Assembly: GCF_001613065.1 (NCBI RefSeq)
Contig: NZ_BDBQ01000043.1
Span: 1-64,000, forward strand
Direction: 5' to 3'
DNA: 64,000 bases
Source: Nocardia miyunensis NBRC 108239
GTDB lineage: Bacteria > Actinomycetota > Actinomycetes > Mycobacteriales > Mycobacteriaceae
Part shown: positions 8,708-16,639 of the stretch, piece after piece
Layout: each line of letters starts with the position of its first letter
Position numbering within the stretch: the first letter of the stretch is position 1
Position numbers and translations under genes: made by a program
Notes under the pieces: generated by a model
Databases searched by the model: none
Seen by the model: the letters and a program-made list of their open reading frames with translations, nothing else
What the model was told of the DNA's origin: nothing

Positions 8708-8867
8708 ACGCAGCGCAGCGGAGTGAACCATCGACACAGCGCGCATCGCGCACGGCCGCGCCGAGCTCCAGCGAGGTGCGGTCGTGAACGCAGCGCAGCG
8801 GAGTGAACCATCGACACAGCGCGCATCGCGCACGGCCGCGCCGAGCTCCAGCGAGGTGCGGTCGTGA
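8615..8867 (+). repeat. Perfect 80-bp tandem triplication with GTGA-linked mini-ORFs
   Basis: Three identical 80-bp units (8615-8694, 8695-8774, 8775-8854) plus the first 13 bases of a fourth. Each unit ends and restarts through CGAGGTGCGGTCGTGA, which supplies a GAGG ribosome site, a GTG start and an overlapping TGA stop. Because 80 is not a multiple of three, the frame rotates, and each later unit forms a closed 27-codon frame: 8704-8787 and 8784-8867. Each overlaps the next start by four bases, ending on the asparaginase GTG at 8864. There are no spacers, so this is not CRISPR. Recent slippage is the simplest origin, because the copies are identical. Confidence 0.9.
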
Positions 8868-9829
8868 GCGTCGACCTGGTCGAGGTGGTGCGGTCCGGAT
8901 TCCGCGAGTGCGTGCATCGCGGGTCGGTGGTGATCCTGGACGGCGACGGCGAGCCGGATATCGCGCTGGGCGAGGTGCACCTGCCGATCTTCCCTCGCTC
9001 GACGAATAAGCCGATGCAGGCGATCACCTTGCTGCGCAACGGTTTCGAGCCCGTCGACGAGGCGGAGCTGGCCATCTCGACCGCCTCGCACTTCGGCGAG
9101 CCGGACCACATCGCACTCGTGCAGCGGCTGCTGGACCGGTTCGGATTCGAGGAGGATCAGCTCGAATGCCCGTCGGACCTGCCGTCGGACGAACTCGCCA
9201 GGGCGCAGGCCCTGTCCGGAGGCGACCGCGATAAGGCGGCGCGCAAGATCTACATGAACTGCTCCGGCAAACACGCCGCCATGCTCGCGACCTGCAAGAT
9301 CAACGACTGGCCGACGACCGGCTATCCGAATCCGGGTCATCCGCTGCAGCAGGCGGTCTCCGCGACGATCGCCGACATCACCGGCGAACCGGAGGCCGAT
9401 CTGGGTATCGACGGCTGCGGTCTGCCGATCGTGCCGGTCTCGCTGGTGAATCTGGCCCGCGCCTACGCGGCGATGGCCACCGGCGAGCCCGGAACACCGC
9501 AGCGGCGCGTCGCCGAGGCGATTCGTAACAATCCGCGAGTGATTTCCGGCACGGACGGCCCGGACCTGCTGACCATGCGGGCCACCCCCGGACTGGTCTG
9601 CAAGATCGGCGCGGACGGCGTGCACGCGGGTGCGCTGCCGGACGGGCGCGCGTTCGCCTACAAGATCGACGACGGTCACGACCGCGCCCGCATGCCCCTG
9701 ACGCAGGCAATTCTGCACCGGATGGGTGTGCATTGGACCGATGCGCACGCGGATCTGGCGACTCCCGCGGTGCTCGGCGGCGGTGCCCGGGTCGGGGTGA
9801 TCCGCGCGGTGCCCGGCCTGTTCGGATAA
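8864..9829 (+). CDS. Asparaginase (L-asparaginase II / AnsA-like family)
   Basis: Member of the actinobacterial/rhizobial asparaginase family that is unrelated to the classical bacterial type I/II enzymes; the expected reaction is L-asparagine to aspartate and ammonia. The 321-residue product has the family features FPRSTNKPMQAITLLRNG, MNCSGKHAAMLATC and GIDGCGLPIVPVSLVNLARA. The GTG start at 8864 is fixed by the GAGG ribosome site at the end of the repeat array, and it overlaps the stop of the last mini-ORF. Translation is probably linked to the upstream MOSC gene through the repeat. Substrate is by family only. Confidence 0.82.
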   Translation: MSVDLVEVVRSGFRECVHRGSVVILDGDGEPDIALGEVHLPIFPRSTNKPMQAITLLRNGFEPVDEAELAISTASHFGEPDHIALVQRLLDRFGFEEDQLECPSDLPSDELARAQALSGGDRDKAARKIYMNCSGKHAAMLATCKINDWPTTGYPNPGHPLQQAVSATIADITGEPEADLGIDGCGLPIVPVSLVNLARAYAAMATGEPGTPQRRVAEAIRNNPRVISGTDGPDLLTMRATPGLVCKIGADGVHAGALPDGRAFAYKIDDGHDRARMPLTQAILHRMGVHWTDAHADLATPAVLGGGARVGVIRAVPGLFG

Positions 9830-10001
9830 CTCTCGACCGAGGGCGACAACCCGGCAAACGCGGACAGATCGGGAGTCTTCGACCACTCCTGGAAGCGCGA
9901 CCGCGTGACACACGCTAAAGTGTCTGTCAGGAAGAGTATTAATTCGAACGGGGCCGCCAAACCACCCCAGGCCGCTCCGCAGTGACGTGAGGGGGTCAGC
10001 C

Positions 10002-10217
10002 ATGGGCCGTGGCCGGGCTAAGGCAAAGCAGACCAAGGTTGCTCGCGAGCTCAAGTACAGCTCGCCATCGACCGACTTCACGAGCCTTCAGCGCGAGCTG
10101 TCGGGACACTCCCACAACTCGCAGCGCGGTGATGTGCTGTCCGACGAGCACGACAGCGACGACTCGCTGGCGCGCTGGAACGACACCGACGACGACTACG
10201 ACAACTGGCGCCGCTGA
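10002..10217 (+). CDS. DUF3073 small protein
   Basis: A 71-residue conserved actinobacterial protein of unknown function, matching the mycobacterial Rv0810c type. The N-terminus is basic (MGRGRAKAKQTKVARELKYS) and the C-terminus strongly acidic (ARWNDTDDDYDNWRR). A GAGGGGGT ribosome site precedes the ATG at 10002, which excludes an in-frame GTG slightly upstream. It stands alone, followed at once by a strong hairpin, and lies convergent to purM, as in mycobacteria. Confidence 0.9.
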   Translation: MGRGRAKAKQTKVARELKYSSPSTDFTSLQRELSGHSHNSQRGDVLSDEHDSDDSLARWNDTDDDYDNWRR

Positions 10218-10226
10218 CCTGGACCG

Positions 10227-10269
10227 ACGTGTGAAGGGGGAGGCCTGTGGGGCCTCCCCCTTCACACGT
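10227..10269 (+). terminator. Strong hairpin after the DUF3073 gene
   Basis: Arms of 19 bases (10227-10245 and 10251-10269, core GTGAAGGGGGAGGCC) are perfectly complementary around a 5-base loop TGTGG, starting 10 bases after the stop codon. No T-run follows, as is common for actinobacterial hairpin terminators. It could stop transcription from both directions. Confidence 0.8.
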
Positions 10270-10423
10270 CCGTACCGCGTCCGGCCCTGTCGAGCGGCTC
10301 GCATCACCAGCTGAGAGCTCAACAACCCGCATCGGCGTCCCGTCTTTTAGATGACGGCGGGACATCGGTGCATTTTTGATGTCTGCACACTGTGAACCGT
10401 ATGTTCCGGACATCCGGACTCTC

Positions 10424-10466
10424 GCCTACGGTTCGTTCCGAGTCGGACCTGGAACGAACCGTAGGC
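10424..10466. repeat. Perfect 16-bp inverted repeat
   Basis: GCCTACGGTTCGTTCC (10424-10439) and its exact complement (10451-10466) flank an 11-base loop. It lies about 170 bases beyond the purM stop and 155 bases beyond the first hairpin. It could be a second terminator for purM transcripts or a protein-binding dyad; there is no T-run. Confidence 0.6.
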
Positions 10467-10637
10467 AAACAGTGCGTGGACTGACGCGACGACCGATTTC
10501 GTACGCGCATGGGTAATTCAGCCGGGGACGCCCGAAAGCTTCCTCGCACCCAACCGGCCGGCCCGACACCGAGCTTCGGGGCACCCAACGACGCTCTGAA
10601 ATTCCGGGGAGGCGGTCGAGCGTCCCGGGGAGGCGGG

Positions 10638-11735
10638 TCAGAAGCGCGGGTGTTCGCCCTCGAGGACGACGCGGTCGGCTTCTGTGTCCTTGGCCTTCTT
10701 GACCGTGCCGAGGGTCCAGCAGGCGATGTGGCGCGCGGTCAGGACTGCGAGGGCGCGGTCGGCATCCTCCGGCGCGACGACCGCGACCATGCCGACGCCC
10801 ATGTTGAACGTCTTCTCCATCTCCGCGCGCTCGACCCGCCCGCGCTGGGCGATCAGCTTGAACACCGGTGCGGGATTCCAGGTGCCGCGGTCGAGTTCGG
10901 CGACCAGCCCCGCGGGCACCACCCGGGCCAGGTTTCCGGCCAGTCCGCCACCGGTGACGTGTGCGAAGGTGCGCACATCGGTCTCGGCGACCAGGGCCAG
11001 GCAGTCCTTGGCGTAGATCTTGGTGGGTTCGAGCAGTTCCTCACCGAGGGTGCGGCCGAATTCCTCGACGTGTCCGGCCAGGGACATCCGGTCGATGTCC
11101 AGCAACACCTTGCGGGCCAGGCTGTAGCCGTTGGAGTGCAGGCCCGAGGAGCCCATGGCGATGACCACGTCACCGGGACGCACCCGATCCGGACCGAGCA
11201 CCGCGTCGGCCTCGACCACGCCGACGCCGGTGGCCGAGATGTCGTAGTGGTCGTCCTCCATCAGGCCGGGATGTTCGGCCGTCTCGCCGCCGAGCAGTGC
11301 GCAGCCGGCCTGGATGCAGCCCTCCGCGATCCCGGCCACGATCTGCGCGACCCGTTCCGGGACGACCTTGCCGACCGCGATGTAGTCCTGCAGGAACAGC
11401 GGTTCGGCGCCACAGACGACCAGATCGTCCACGACCATGGCTACCAGGTCCAGCCCGACGGTGTCGTGCTTGTCCATGGCCTGCGCGACCGCGAGTTTGG
11501 TGCCGACGCCGTCGGTCGAGGAGGCCAGCAGCGGTTCGCGGTAGCCGCCCTTGAGTGCGAACAGTCCGGCGAATCCGCCGAGTCCGCCCTGTACCTCGGG
11601 CCGGCTGGCCTTGCGGGCCAGGGGCGCGAACAGCTCGACCGCGCGGTCGCCCGCCTCGATATCCACGCCGGCGGCAGCGTACGAAGCGCCGCCCCGGCCG
11701 TCCGTACCGGCACCACTCGGGGTCTGCTCAGTCAT
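10638..11735 (-). CDS. purM: Phosphoribosylformylglycinamidine cyclo-ligase
   Basis: AIR synthetase, the fifth step of de novo purine synthesis: ATP-dependent closure of FGAM to aminoimidazole ribotide. The 365-residue form starts at ATG 11735 (MTEQTPSG), with GGAG 12 bases upstream; a TTG 18 bases earlier is less likely. Conserved stretches are YAAAGVDIEAGDRAVELF, STDGVGTKLAVAQ and LLGGETAEHPGLM. It stands apart from purF here, separated by the hydrolase/TetR pair and the dpp operon, whereas in mycobacteria the two are adjacent. Confidence 0.96.
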   Translation of the reverse strand: MTEQTPSGAGTDGRGGASYAAAGVDIEAGDRAVELFAPLARKASRPEVQGGLGGFAGLFALKGGYREPLLASSTDGVGTKLAVAQAMDKHDTVGLDLVAMVVDDLVVCGAEPLFLQDYIAVGKVVPERVAQIVAGIAEGCIQAGCALLGGETAEHPGLMEDDHYDISATGVGVVEADAVLGPDRVRPGDVVIAMGSSGLHSNGYSLARKVLLDIDRMSLAGHVEEFGRTLGEELLEPTKIYAKDCLALVAETDVRTFAHVTGGGLAGNLARVVPAGLVAELDRGTWNPAPVFKLIAQRGRVERAEMEKTFNMGVGMVAVVAPEDADRALAVLTARHIACWTLGTVKKAKDTEADRVVLEGEHPRF

Positions 11736-11951
11736 TTTCGGGGAAAGCTCCAAACCGAATCGGCGGATAGATGCCTGATCACGCTACCGGAGCGGAGTAA
11801 CGGCTATGCACCGGTATTGACTTGGCAGATCGACAAAATTCCGCTATTGCGATGACACCGCTGTCCAGCCCCCTTATCCGGATACGTCGCATACGCGTCA
11901 ACGGCCATTCGGGCCGTCACCGGGCTGTTCGCGGGGTCACACACACCATTG

Positions 11952-11972
11952 ACATACATACCGTATGTATGT
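11952..11972. promoter_or_regulatory. Operator-like dyad overlapping a -35 box before the hydrolase/TetR pair
   Basis: ACATACATA and TATGTATGT form a perfect 9-bp dyad around CCG, 41-62 bases before the hydrolase start. A TTGACA hexamer at 11949-11954 overlaps its left edge, so a bound regulator would occlude the promoter. The TetR-family gene in the same transcription unit is the obvious candidate, giving autoregulation. The dyad is seen; the binder is inferred. Confidence 0.7.
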
Positions 11973-12013
11973 GAATCTGAGCAGGCATCCACTCCCCACT
12001 TTCCGGAGGAATC

Positions 12014-12880
12014 ATGGCAACCAGCACCGCACTCGGCCCGATCGATCATGTGGACCTGCCCGGCGCCAGGATCCGCTATCACGACACCGGCTCCGGCGAT
12101 CCGGTGGTGTTCGTACACGGGCTGCTCGTCAACGCCGATCTGTGGCGCAAGGTCGTGCCCGGGGTGGCCGCGGCGGGACACCGATGCCTCACCCCGGACT
12201 GGCCCTTCGGCGCGCACTCGATTCCGGTGCCGGACGCGGACCTGTCCCCCACCGGCGCGGCCGACCTCATCGCCGCCTTCCTCGAGCGGCTGGACCTACG
12301 GAACGTGACCTTGGTGGCCAACGACACCGGCGGTGCCATCACGCAGATTCTGTTGACGCGCAACCGATCCCGCGTCGCGCGGGTGGTGCTCACCAACTGC
12401 GACGCCTACGAGAAGTTCTTCCCGCAACCGTTCACTCCGCTGCCCCGGCTCGCCGCGGTGCCGGGTCTGCTGCGCTCGATGCTCGAGCTCATGCGTTTCC
12501 GTCCGGCGCTGCGGCTGCCGATCGCCTTCGGCCTGGTCACCAAGCGGCAGCCGCCCGCGGAGATCACCGAGTCGTATCTGTCGCCGAGCCGCGATTCGGC
12601 CGCGGTGCGGGCGGATCTGCGCCGATTCGTGCGCGGGGTGCACAACCGGTACACCCTGGCGGCGGCCGAGCAGTTCCCGAAACTGGACCTGCCGATCCTG
12701 CTCGCATGGGCGACCGAGGACAAGGCGTTCAAACTGTCCTTCGCACAACGACTCGCGAGCGATCTGCCCAACGCGACTCTCAGAACCGTCGGGGATTCCT
12801 ACACCTTCATCGCCGAGGATCAGCCCGAGTTGCTCACCGAGTTGATCGTGGAGTTCACTCGGCTGCATGCCACGCCGTAG
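12014..12880 (+). CDS. Alpha/beta hydrolase of the haloalkane dehalogenase/epoxide hydrolase group
   Basis: A 288-residue alpha/beta hydrolase with oxyanion motif FVHGLLVNADLW, nucleophile elbow TLVANDTGGAITQ (Asp nucleophile) and acid region LLAWATEDKAFKL. The position where the catalytic histidine normally sits reads GDSYTFIAEDQPE, without His, so the enzyme may lack water activation or act differently. Its 3' end overlaps the TetR gene by 14 bases, and a GGAGG site precedes the ATG. A dyad sits in the promoter. The substrate is unknown; TetR pairing suggests a xenobiotic or lipid-like inducer. Confidence 0.8.
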   Translation: MATSTALGPIDHVDLPGARIRYHDTGSGDPVVFVHGLLVNADLWRKVVPGVAAAGHRCLTPDWPFGAHSIPVPDADLSPTGAADLIAAFLERLDLRNVTLVANDTGGAITQILLTRNRSRVARVVLTNCDAYEKFFPQPFTPLPRLAAVPGLLRSMLELMRFRPALRLPIAFGLVTKRQPPAEITESYLSPSRDSAAVRADLRRFVRGVHNRYTLAAAEQFPKLDLPILLAWATEDKAFKLSFAQRLASDLPNATLRTVGDSYTFIAEDQPELLTELIVEFTRLHATP

Positions 12881-13487
12881 TCAGGAGGATCGCTCCCGAA
12901 CCACCCGCACCGCACTGGAACAGGCCGGTTACCGGCTGTTCGCCGCACGCGGATATGCGGGCGTCTCGGCCGAGGAGATCGTGTCCGAGGCCGGGGTCAC
13001 CCGGGGTGCGCTGCACCATCACTACGGCGACAAGAGGGGATTGTTCCTGGCCGTGCTCGAACAACTCGAGGCCGACAACACCGCCGAGATCGAGCGGGCC
13101 GTCGCGGCCCTGCCCGACCCGAACGACCTGATGGCCGCGATGGCCGTCGGCCTGCGCACCTTCCTGGACATGTGCAGCCGCGCCGAAACGGTCCGCATCG
13201 CGATGGCCGACGGCCCCGCCGTCCTGGGCTGGGCGGGCTGGCGCGAAATGGAGAGCCGCCACGGACTCGGCCTGATCACCGACCTGCTCGAGCGCGCGGT
13301 CGCGGCTGGGCTGGCGGTGGACGCGCCAGTCCGCGTCCTTGCCCACCTGATCCTGAGCGCGGTGACCGAAGCGGGCATGCTGGTGGCGAACGCCGAGGAT
13401 CCGGAAACCGCACGCGCCGAAGCGGAACAATGCATGCTCCTGATGATCAGCGGCCTGTTACGGCCGCCCGCCTCGCCGGAAACGTGA
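12867..13487 (+). CDS. TetR-family transcriptional regulator
   Basis: A 206-residue repressor. The N-terminal helix-turn-helix region reads YAGVSAEEIVSEAGVTRGAL followed by HHHYGDKRGLF; the rest is a helical ligand-binding domain. It starts inside the hydrolase gene (14-base overlap) and should be co-translated with it. It probably binds the 9-9 dyad in the shared promoter and responds to the hydrolase substrate; both points are inference from context. Confidence 0.88.
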   Translation: MPRRSQEDRSRTTRTALEQAGYRLFAARGYAGVSAEEIVSEAGVTRGALHHHYGDKRGLFLAVLEQLEADNTAEIERAVAALPDPNDLMAAMAVGLRTFLDMCSRAETVRIAMADGPAVLGWAGWREMESRHGLGLITDLLERAVAAGLAVDAPVRVLAHLILSAVTEAGMLVANAEDPETARAEAEQCMLLMISGLLRPPASPET

Positions 13488-13815
13488 CCCCACCGTAGCC
13501 GGATTCGCCTGGGGCAGTGCTCGATCCGTGAAGTCACCGGCCAGTCCGACCGGATCGCGGTCGCGGCAACGGTTCGGAAACTCGGCCAGCCGCCCAGCTG
13601 TCCCGACAAGGCGTTGCTCGATCGGCGCACACCCTGATCACCAAGTGCAACCTGCCGTTCCGGACCCGATCCGGGGCGGCGGCAGTCCGGCACCGGCCGT
13701 CGCCCCGAATCGGTGAACACTCGGCCGATACCTACCACCGGCCCAGCGTCCGTCCGGAAAGGGATGCGGCGCAGCGTATTCCGCCGAGGGGCGGCCGCGC
13801 ACCGCATCCGGTCGG
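13488..13815. other. Convergent intergenic region between TetR and the dpp operon
   Basis: 328 bp separating the TetR stop from the end of the peptide-transporter ATPase gene. Both strands were read; no frame with coding character, strong hairpin or repeat was recognised. Confidence 0.6.
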
Positions 13816-15558
13816 TCATCCGGCGCCGTCCGCGGCGAACAGGGCGGCCGAGGCGGCGCGGCGGCGGCGCTGTTCGACCGGGTCCGGGACCGGGACGGCC
13901 GCGACCAGGCGCTGGGTGTACTCCTGGGACGGATGACGCAGAATCTCGTCGCGAGTGCCCTGTTCGACCACGGATCCGTTGCGCAGCACCATGATCCGGG
14001 CCGCGAGCTGATCCACCACGGCCAGGTCGTGACTGACGAACAGGCAGGCCCAGCCGAATTCGCGTTGCAACTCGGCGAACAGCTCGAGCACCCGAGCCTG
14101 CACCGAGACGTCCAGGGCGCTGGTCGGCTCGTCCGCGACCAGCAGATCCGGATTCAGCACCAGCGCCCGCGCCAAGCTCGCCCGCTGCCGCTGACCGCCG
14201 GAAAGCTCATGGGGATAACGGCTTTCGGTACCCTCCGGCAGTTGCACCGCGTCCAGGATGCGCCGCACCCGCGCCTGCGCCTGCGCGCCCTTGGCCGCGC
14301 GATGCACCACCAGCGGCTCGGCAACGCACTGTCCCACGGTCAGCCGCGGATTCAGTGAGGTCGCGGGATCCTGGAACACGAACCCGAGCCGCCTGCGCAC
14401 CGGCCGCAACCTGCGCTCGGACAACCCGGTCAGCTCCTGCCCCCGCACCCGGATCACCCCCGCCGAAGGCCGTTGCAGCGCGGCCACACACCGTCCGATC
14501 GTCGTCTTCCCCGAACCGGATTCGCCTACCAGTCCCAGAGTTTCACCGCGCGCGATACTGAAACTCACCGAGTCCACGGCACGAAACGCGTTCCGCCCCA
14601 GCGCTCCCGGAAATTCCACGACCAGATCGCGCACCTCGAGCACGGTCTGGGCCGCTGCCGCCCCCGCACTCGACTCACCCGGCTCCGGAGCGAGGGTCAC
14701 CGAATCCACTTGTGGTGCAATCGGAGACACGGGTTCAGTGGTGGGCTCGAGGCCCGCGCCGAGGTGCGGGACGGCGGCGAGGAGGTCTCGGGTGTACTGC
14801 TCCTTCGGGGCGGCGAACAGTTGCTCGACCGGGGCGGTCTCCACTACTCGGCCCGAGCGCATCACCACCACGCGGTCCGCGAGGTCCGCGACGACGCCCA
14901 TGTTGTGGGTGATCAGGACGATCGCGCTGCCGATGCGGTCACGCAGATCGCGCAGCAGCTCGAGGATCTCGGCCTGGACGGTGACGTCCAGCGCGGTGGT
15001 CGGTTCGTCGGCGATGATCACCTTCGGTTCGCAGGCGATGGCGATCGCGATCATCACGCGCTGTTTCTGGCCACCGGAGAGCTGGTGGGGATAGAAGTCC
15101 ACCCGATGTTCCGGATCGGGCAGGCCGACCGTTCGCAGCAGCTCGATCGCCCGGGCCTTGGCCGCTCGGCGGCTCGTATTCGTATGGGCGCGAAGCGCTT
15201 CGGCGATCTGGAAGCCAACGGTGAACAGCGGGTCCAGGGCCGCACCGGGTTCCTGGAACACCATCGAGATCTCACCGCCGCGGATCGCGGTCAGCTGTTT
15301 GTCCGACATCGCGGTGATCGTGTGCGCTCCGACGGTCACCATGCCCCGCACGTGGGCGGTGTGCGGCAGCAGTCCGATCGCGGTGCGCGAGCTCACCGAT
15401 TTACCCGAGCCCGATTCGCCGACGATCGCGAGCACCTCGCCGGGGAACACCTCGTAGGACACATCGCGCACCGCGTCGACCGCACCGGCGTCGGTGGCGA
15501 AGCTGACGGACAGTGACGTAATCGACAGGGCCGCAGCCTGTTCGGTTGTCTCAGTCAT
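13816..15558 (-). CDS. Peptide ABC importer ATPase, two ATP-binding domains fused (DppD-DppF type)
   Basis: A 580-residue protein with two complete ABC ATPase halves that power a dipeptide/oligopeptide importer. The first half has Walker A GESGSGKS near 50, LSGGQKQR and Walker B VIIADEPTTALD; the second has a second GESGSGKT, LSGGQRQRASLARALVLN and LLVADEPTSALD. An Ala/Pro-rich linker joins them. Systems of this family usually have two separate ATPase genes; this fused form is common in actinobacteria. Its ATG overlaps the end of the upstream permease gene by 8 bases, and it is the last gene of the operon. Confidence 0.92.
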   Translation of the reverse strand: MTETTEQAAALSITSLSVSFATDAGAVDAVRDVSYEVFPGEVLAIVGESGSGKSVSSRTAIGLLPHTAHVRGMVTVGAHTITAMSDKQLTAIRGGEISMVFQEPGAALDPLFTVGFQIAEALRAHTNTSRRAAKARAIELLRTVGLPDPEHRVDFYPHQLSGGQKQRVMIAIAIACEPKVIIADEPTTALDVTVQAEILELLRDLRDRIGSAIVLITHNMGVVADLADRVVVMRSGRVVETAPVEQLFAAPKEQYTRDLLAAVPHLGAGLEPTTEPVSPIAPQVDSVTLAPEPGESSAGAAAAQTVLEVRDLVVEFPGALGRNAFRAVDSVSFSIARGETLGLVGESGSGKTTIGRCVAALQRPSAGVIRVRGQELTGLSERRLRPVRRRLGFVFQDPATSLNPRLTVGQCVAEPLVVHRAAKGAQAQARVRRILDAVQLPEGTESRYPHELSGGQRQRASLARALVLNPDLLVADEPTSALDVSVQARVLELFAELQREFGWACLFVSHDLAVVDQLAARIMVLRNGSVVEQGTRDEILRHPSQEYTQRLVAAVPVPDPVEQRRRRAASAALFAADGAG

Positions 15559-16639
15559 CTCGGCCTCCGGTACGGTTCGCGACAGCGGCCCCCTCGTCCG
15601 AAGCCCGCATCGCGTCGACCCCCGACTCCTCCTCGGCTACCTGCGCATCGACGGTCTCCTCGACCGCGACCGCGCCGCTCCCGCCCGAGGCCGCCCGGCG
15701 CGTCCGCAACAGCGGACTGAGCACCTCGTTCAGGCTCTCCCCCACCATCGTCATCCCCAGCACGACCAGAACGATGGCCACGCCGGGAAATATCCCGGTC
15801 CACCAGATCCCGTCGGAGACATCGGACAACGCCTTGTTCAGGTCGTAGCCCCATTCCGCGGCCTGGGTCGGCTCGATGCCGTAACCGAGGAATCCCAGCG
15901 CGGCCAGCGTCAGAATCGCCTCCGAGCCGTTGAGCGTGATGATCACCGGCAGCGACTGCGTGACGTTGGGGAAGATGTGCCGGAACAGAATTCGCCCGAT
16001 CGGCGCCCCCGTCACCCGCGCGGCGTCGACATAGGGTTCGGTCTTCACCGCCACCGTCGCGTTGCGCACCACCCGGAAGTATTGCGGCACATAGATCACC
16101 GTGATCGCCACGGCCGCCGACAACACGCCGCCGAAACTCGACGAATTACCGCCCGCCACGACGATGGACACCACGATCGCCAGCAGCAGCGTCGGGAAGG
16201 CGTACATCGCGTCCATGAACAGCACCAGCACCCGGTCCACCCAGCGCCCGACATAGCCGGACACCAAACCCAGTGGAACACCGATGAACAGCGACAACAC
16301 CAGCGAGATCGCGATGACGATCAGCGCCGTGCGCGCCCCGTAGATCACCCGGGAGAACACGTCCTCCCCGCGCACCGAGGTACCGAACCAGTGCTGCGCC
16401 GAGGGCGCCTGCTGCCGCACGAAATCCACGCCGTGATCGGAGATCTGGGCGAATCCGTACGGCGCGATCAGCGGTGCGAACACCGCGACGATCACGAACA
16501 GACCGATCAACGCGAGACCGGCGATCAATGTCGCCCGCTGTAGTCCGGAGGTGAGCGAGAACAGCCGCAGCCCCGGGGTTCCGCGACGCGGCACCGGCGG
16601 GACGACCACCGGATCGGCCATCAGTTCAGGAGCGGTCAC
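15551..16639 (-). CDS. Peptide ABC importer permease (DppC type)
   Basis: Inner-membrane permease with the binding-protein-dependent transport domain. The 362-residue form starts at a GTG (16639) that overlaps the preceding stop by one base (TAGTG). Features are an N-terminal helix after a short cytosolic leader, the FGTSVRGEDVFSRVIYGART signature near the start of the core, and about six hydrophobic segments. An acidic C-terminal tail of around 45 residues lies beyond the permease fold. It pairs with the DppB-type permease. Confidence 0.9.
   Translation of the reverse strand: MTAPELMADPVVVPPVPRRGTPGLRLFSLTSGLQRATLIAGLALIGLFVIVAVFAPLIAPYGFAQISDHGVDFVRQQAPSAQHWFGTSVRGEDVFSRVIYGARTALIVIAISLVLSLFIGVPLGLVSGYVGRWVDRVLVLFMDAMYAFPTLLLAIVVSIVVAGGNSSSFGGVLSAAVAITVIYVPQYFRVVRNATVAVKTEPYVDAARVTGAPIGRILFRHIFPNVTQSLPVIITLNGSEAILTLAALGFLGYGIEPTQAAEWGYDLNKALSDVSDGIWWTGIFPGVAIVLVVLGMTMVGESLNEVLSPLLRTRRAASGGSGAVAVEETVDAQVAEEESGVDAMRASDEGAAVANRTGGRDD

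Larger units (their letters stand above)
10218..10637. other. Convergent intergenic region between DUF3073 and purM
   Basis: 420 bp with no credible gene. It contains the strong hairpin at 10227-10269, a second perfect inverted repeat at 10424-10466, and near the purM end a short direct repeat CGGGGAGGCGG (about 10605 and 10626). The middle part (10320-10420) is somewhat AT-richer. Nothing else recognised. Confidence 0.7.

Noticed and set aside
8615..8867. CRISPR array
   Set aside because: The 80-bp units are directly adjacent with no spacers, and no cas genes are present.
7796..10081. A 761-codon open frame on the minus strand across ygfZ, MOSC and the asparaginase gene
   Set aside because: It is antisense to three recognised genes, passes through the 80-bp repeats and has an Arg/Gly/His-rich translation typical of GC-rich shadow frames.
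13816..15558. Frameshift joining two separate ATPase genes
   Set aside because: Both ATP-binding halves are in one continuous frame with a normal linker; fused DppD-DppF proteins are known in actinobacteria.
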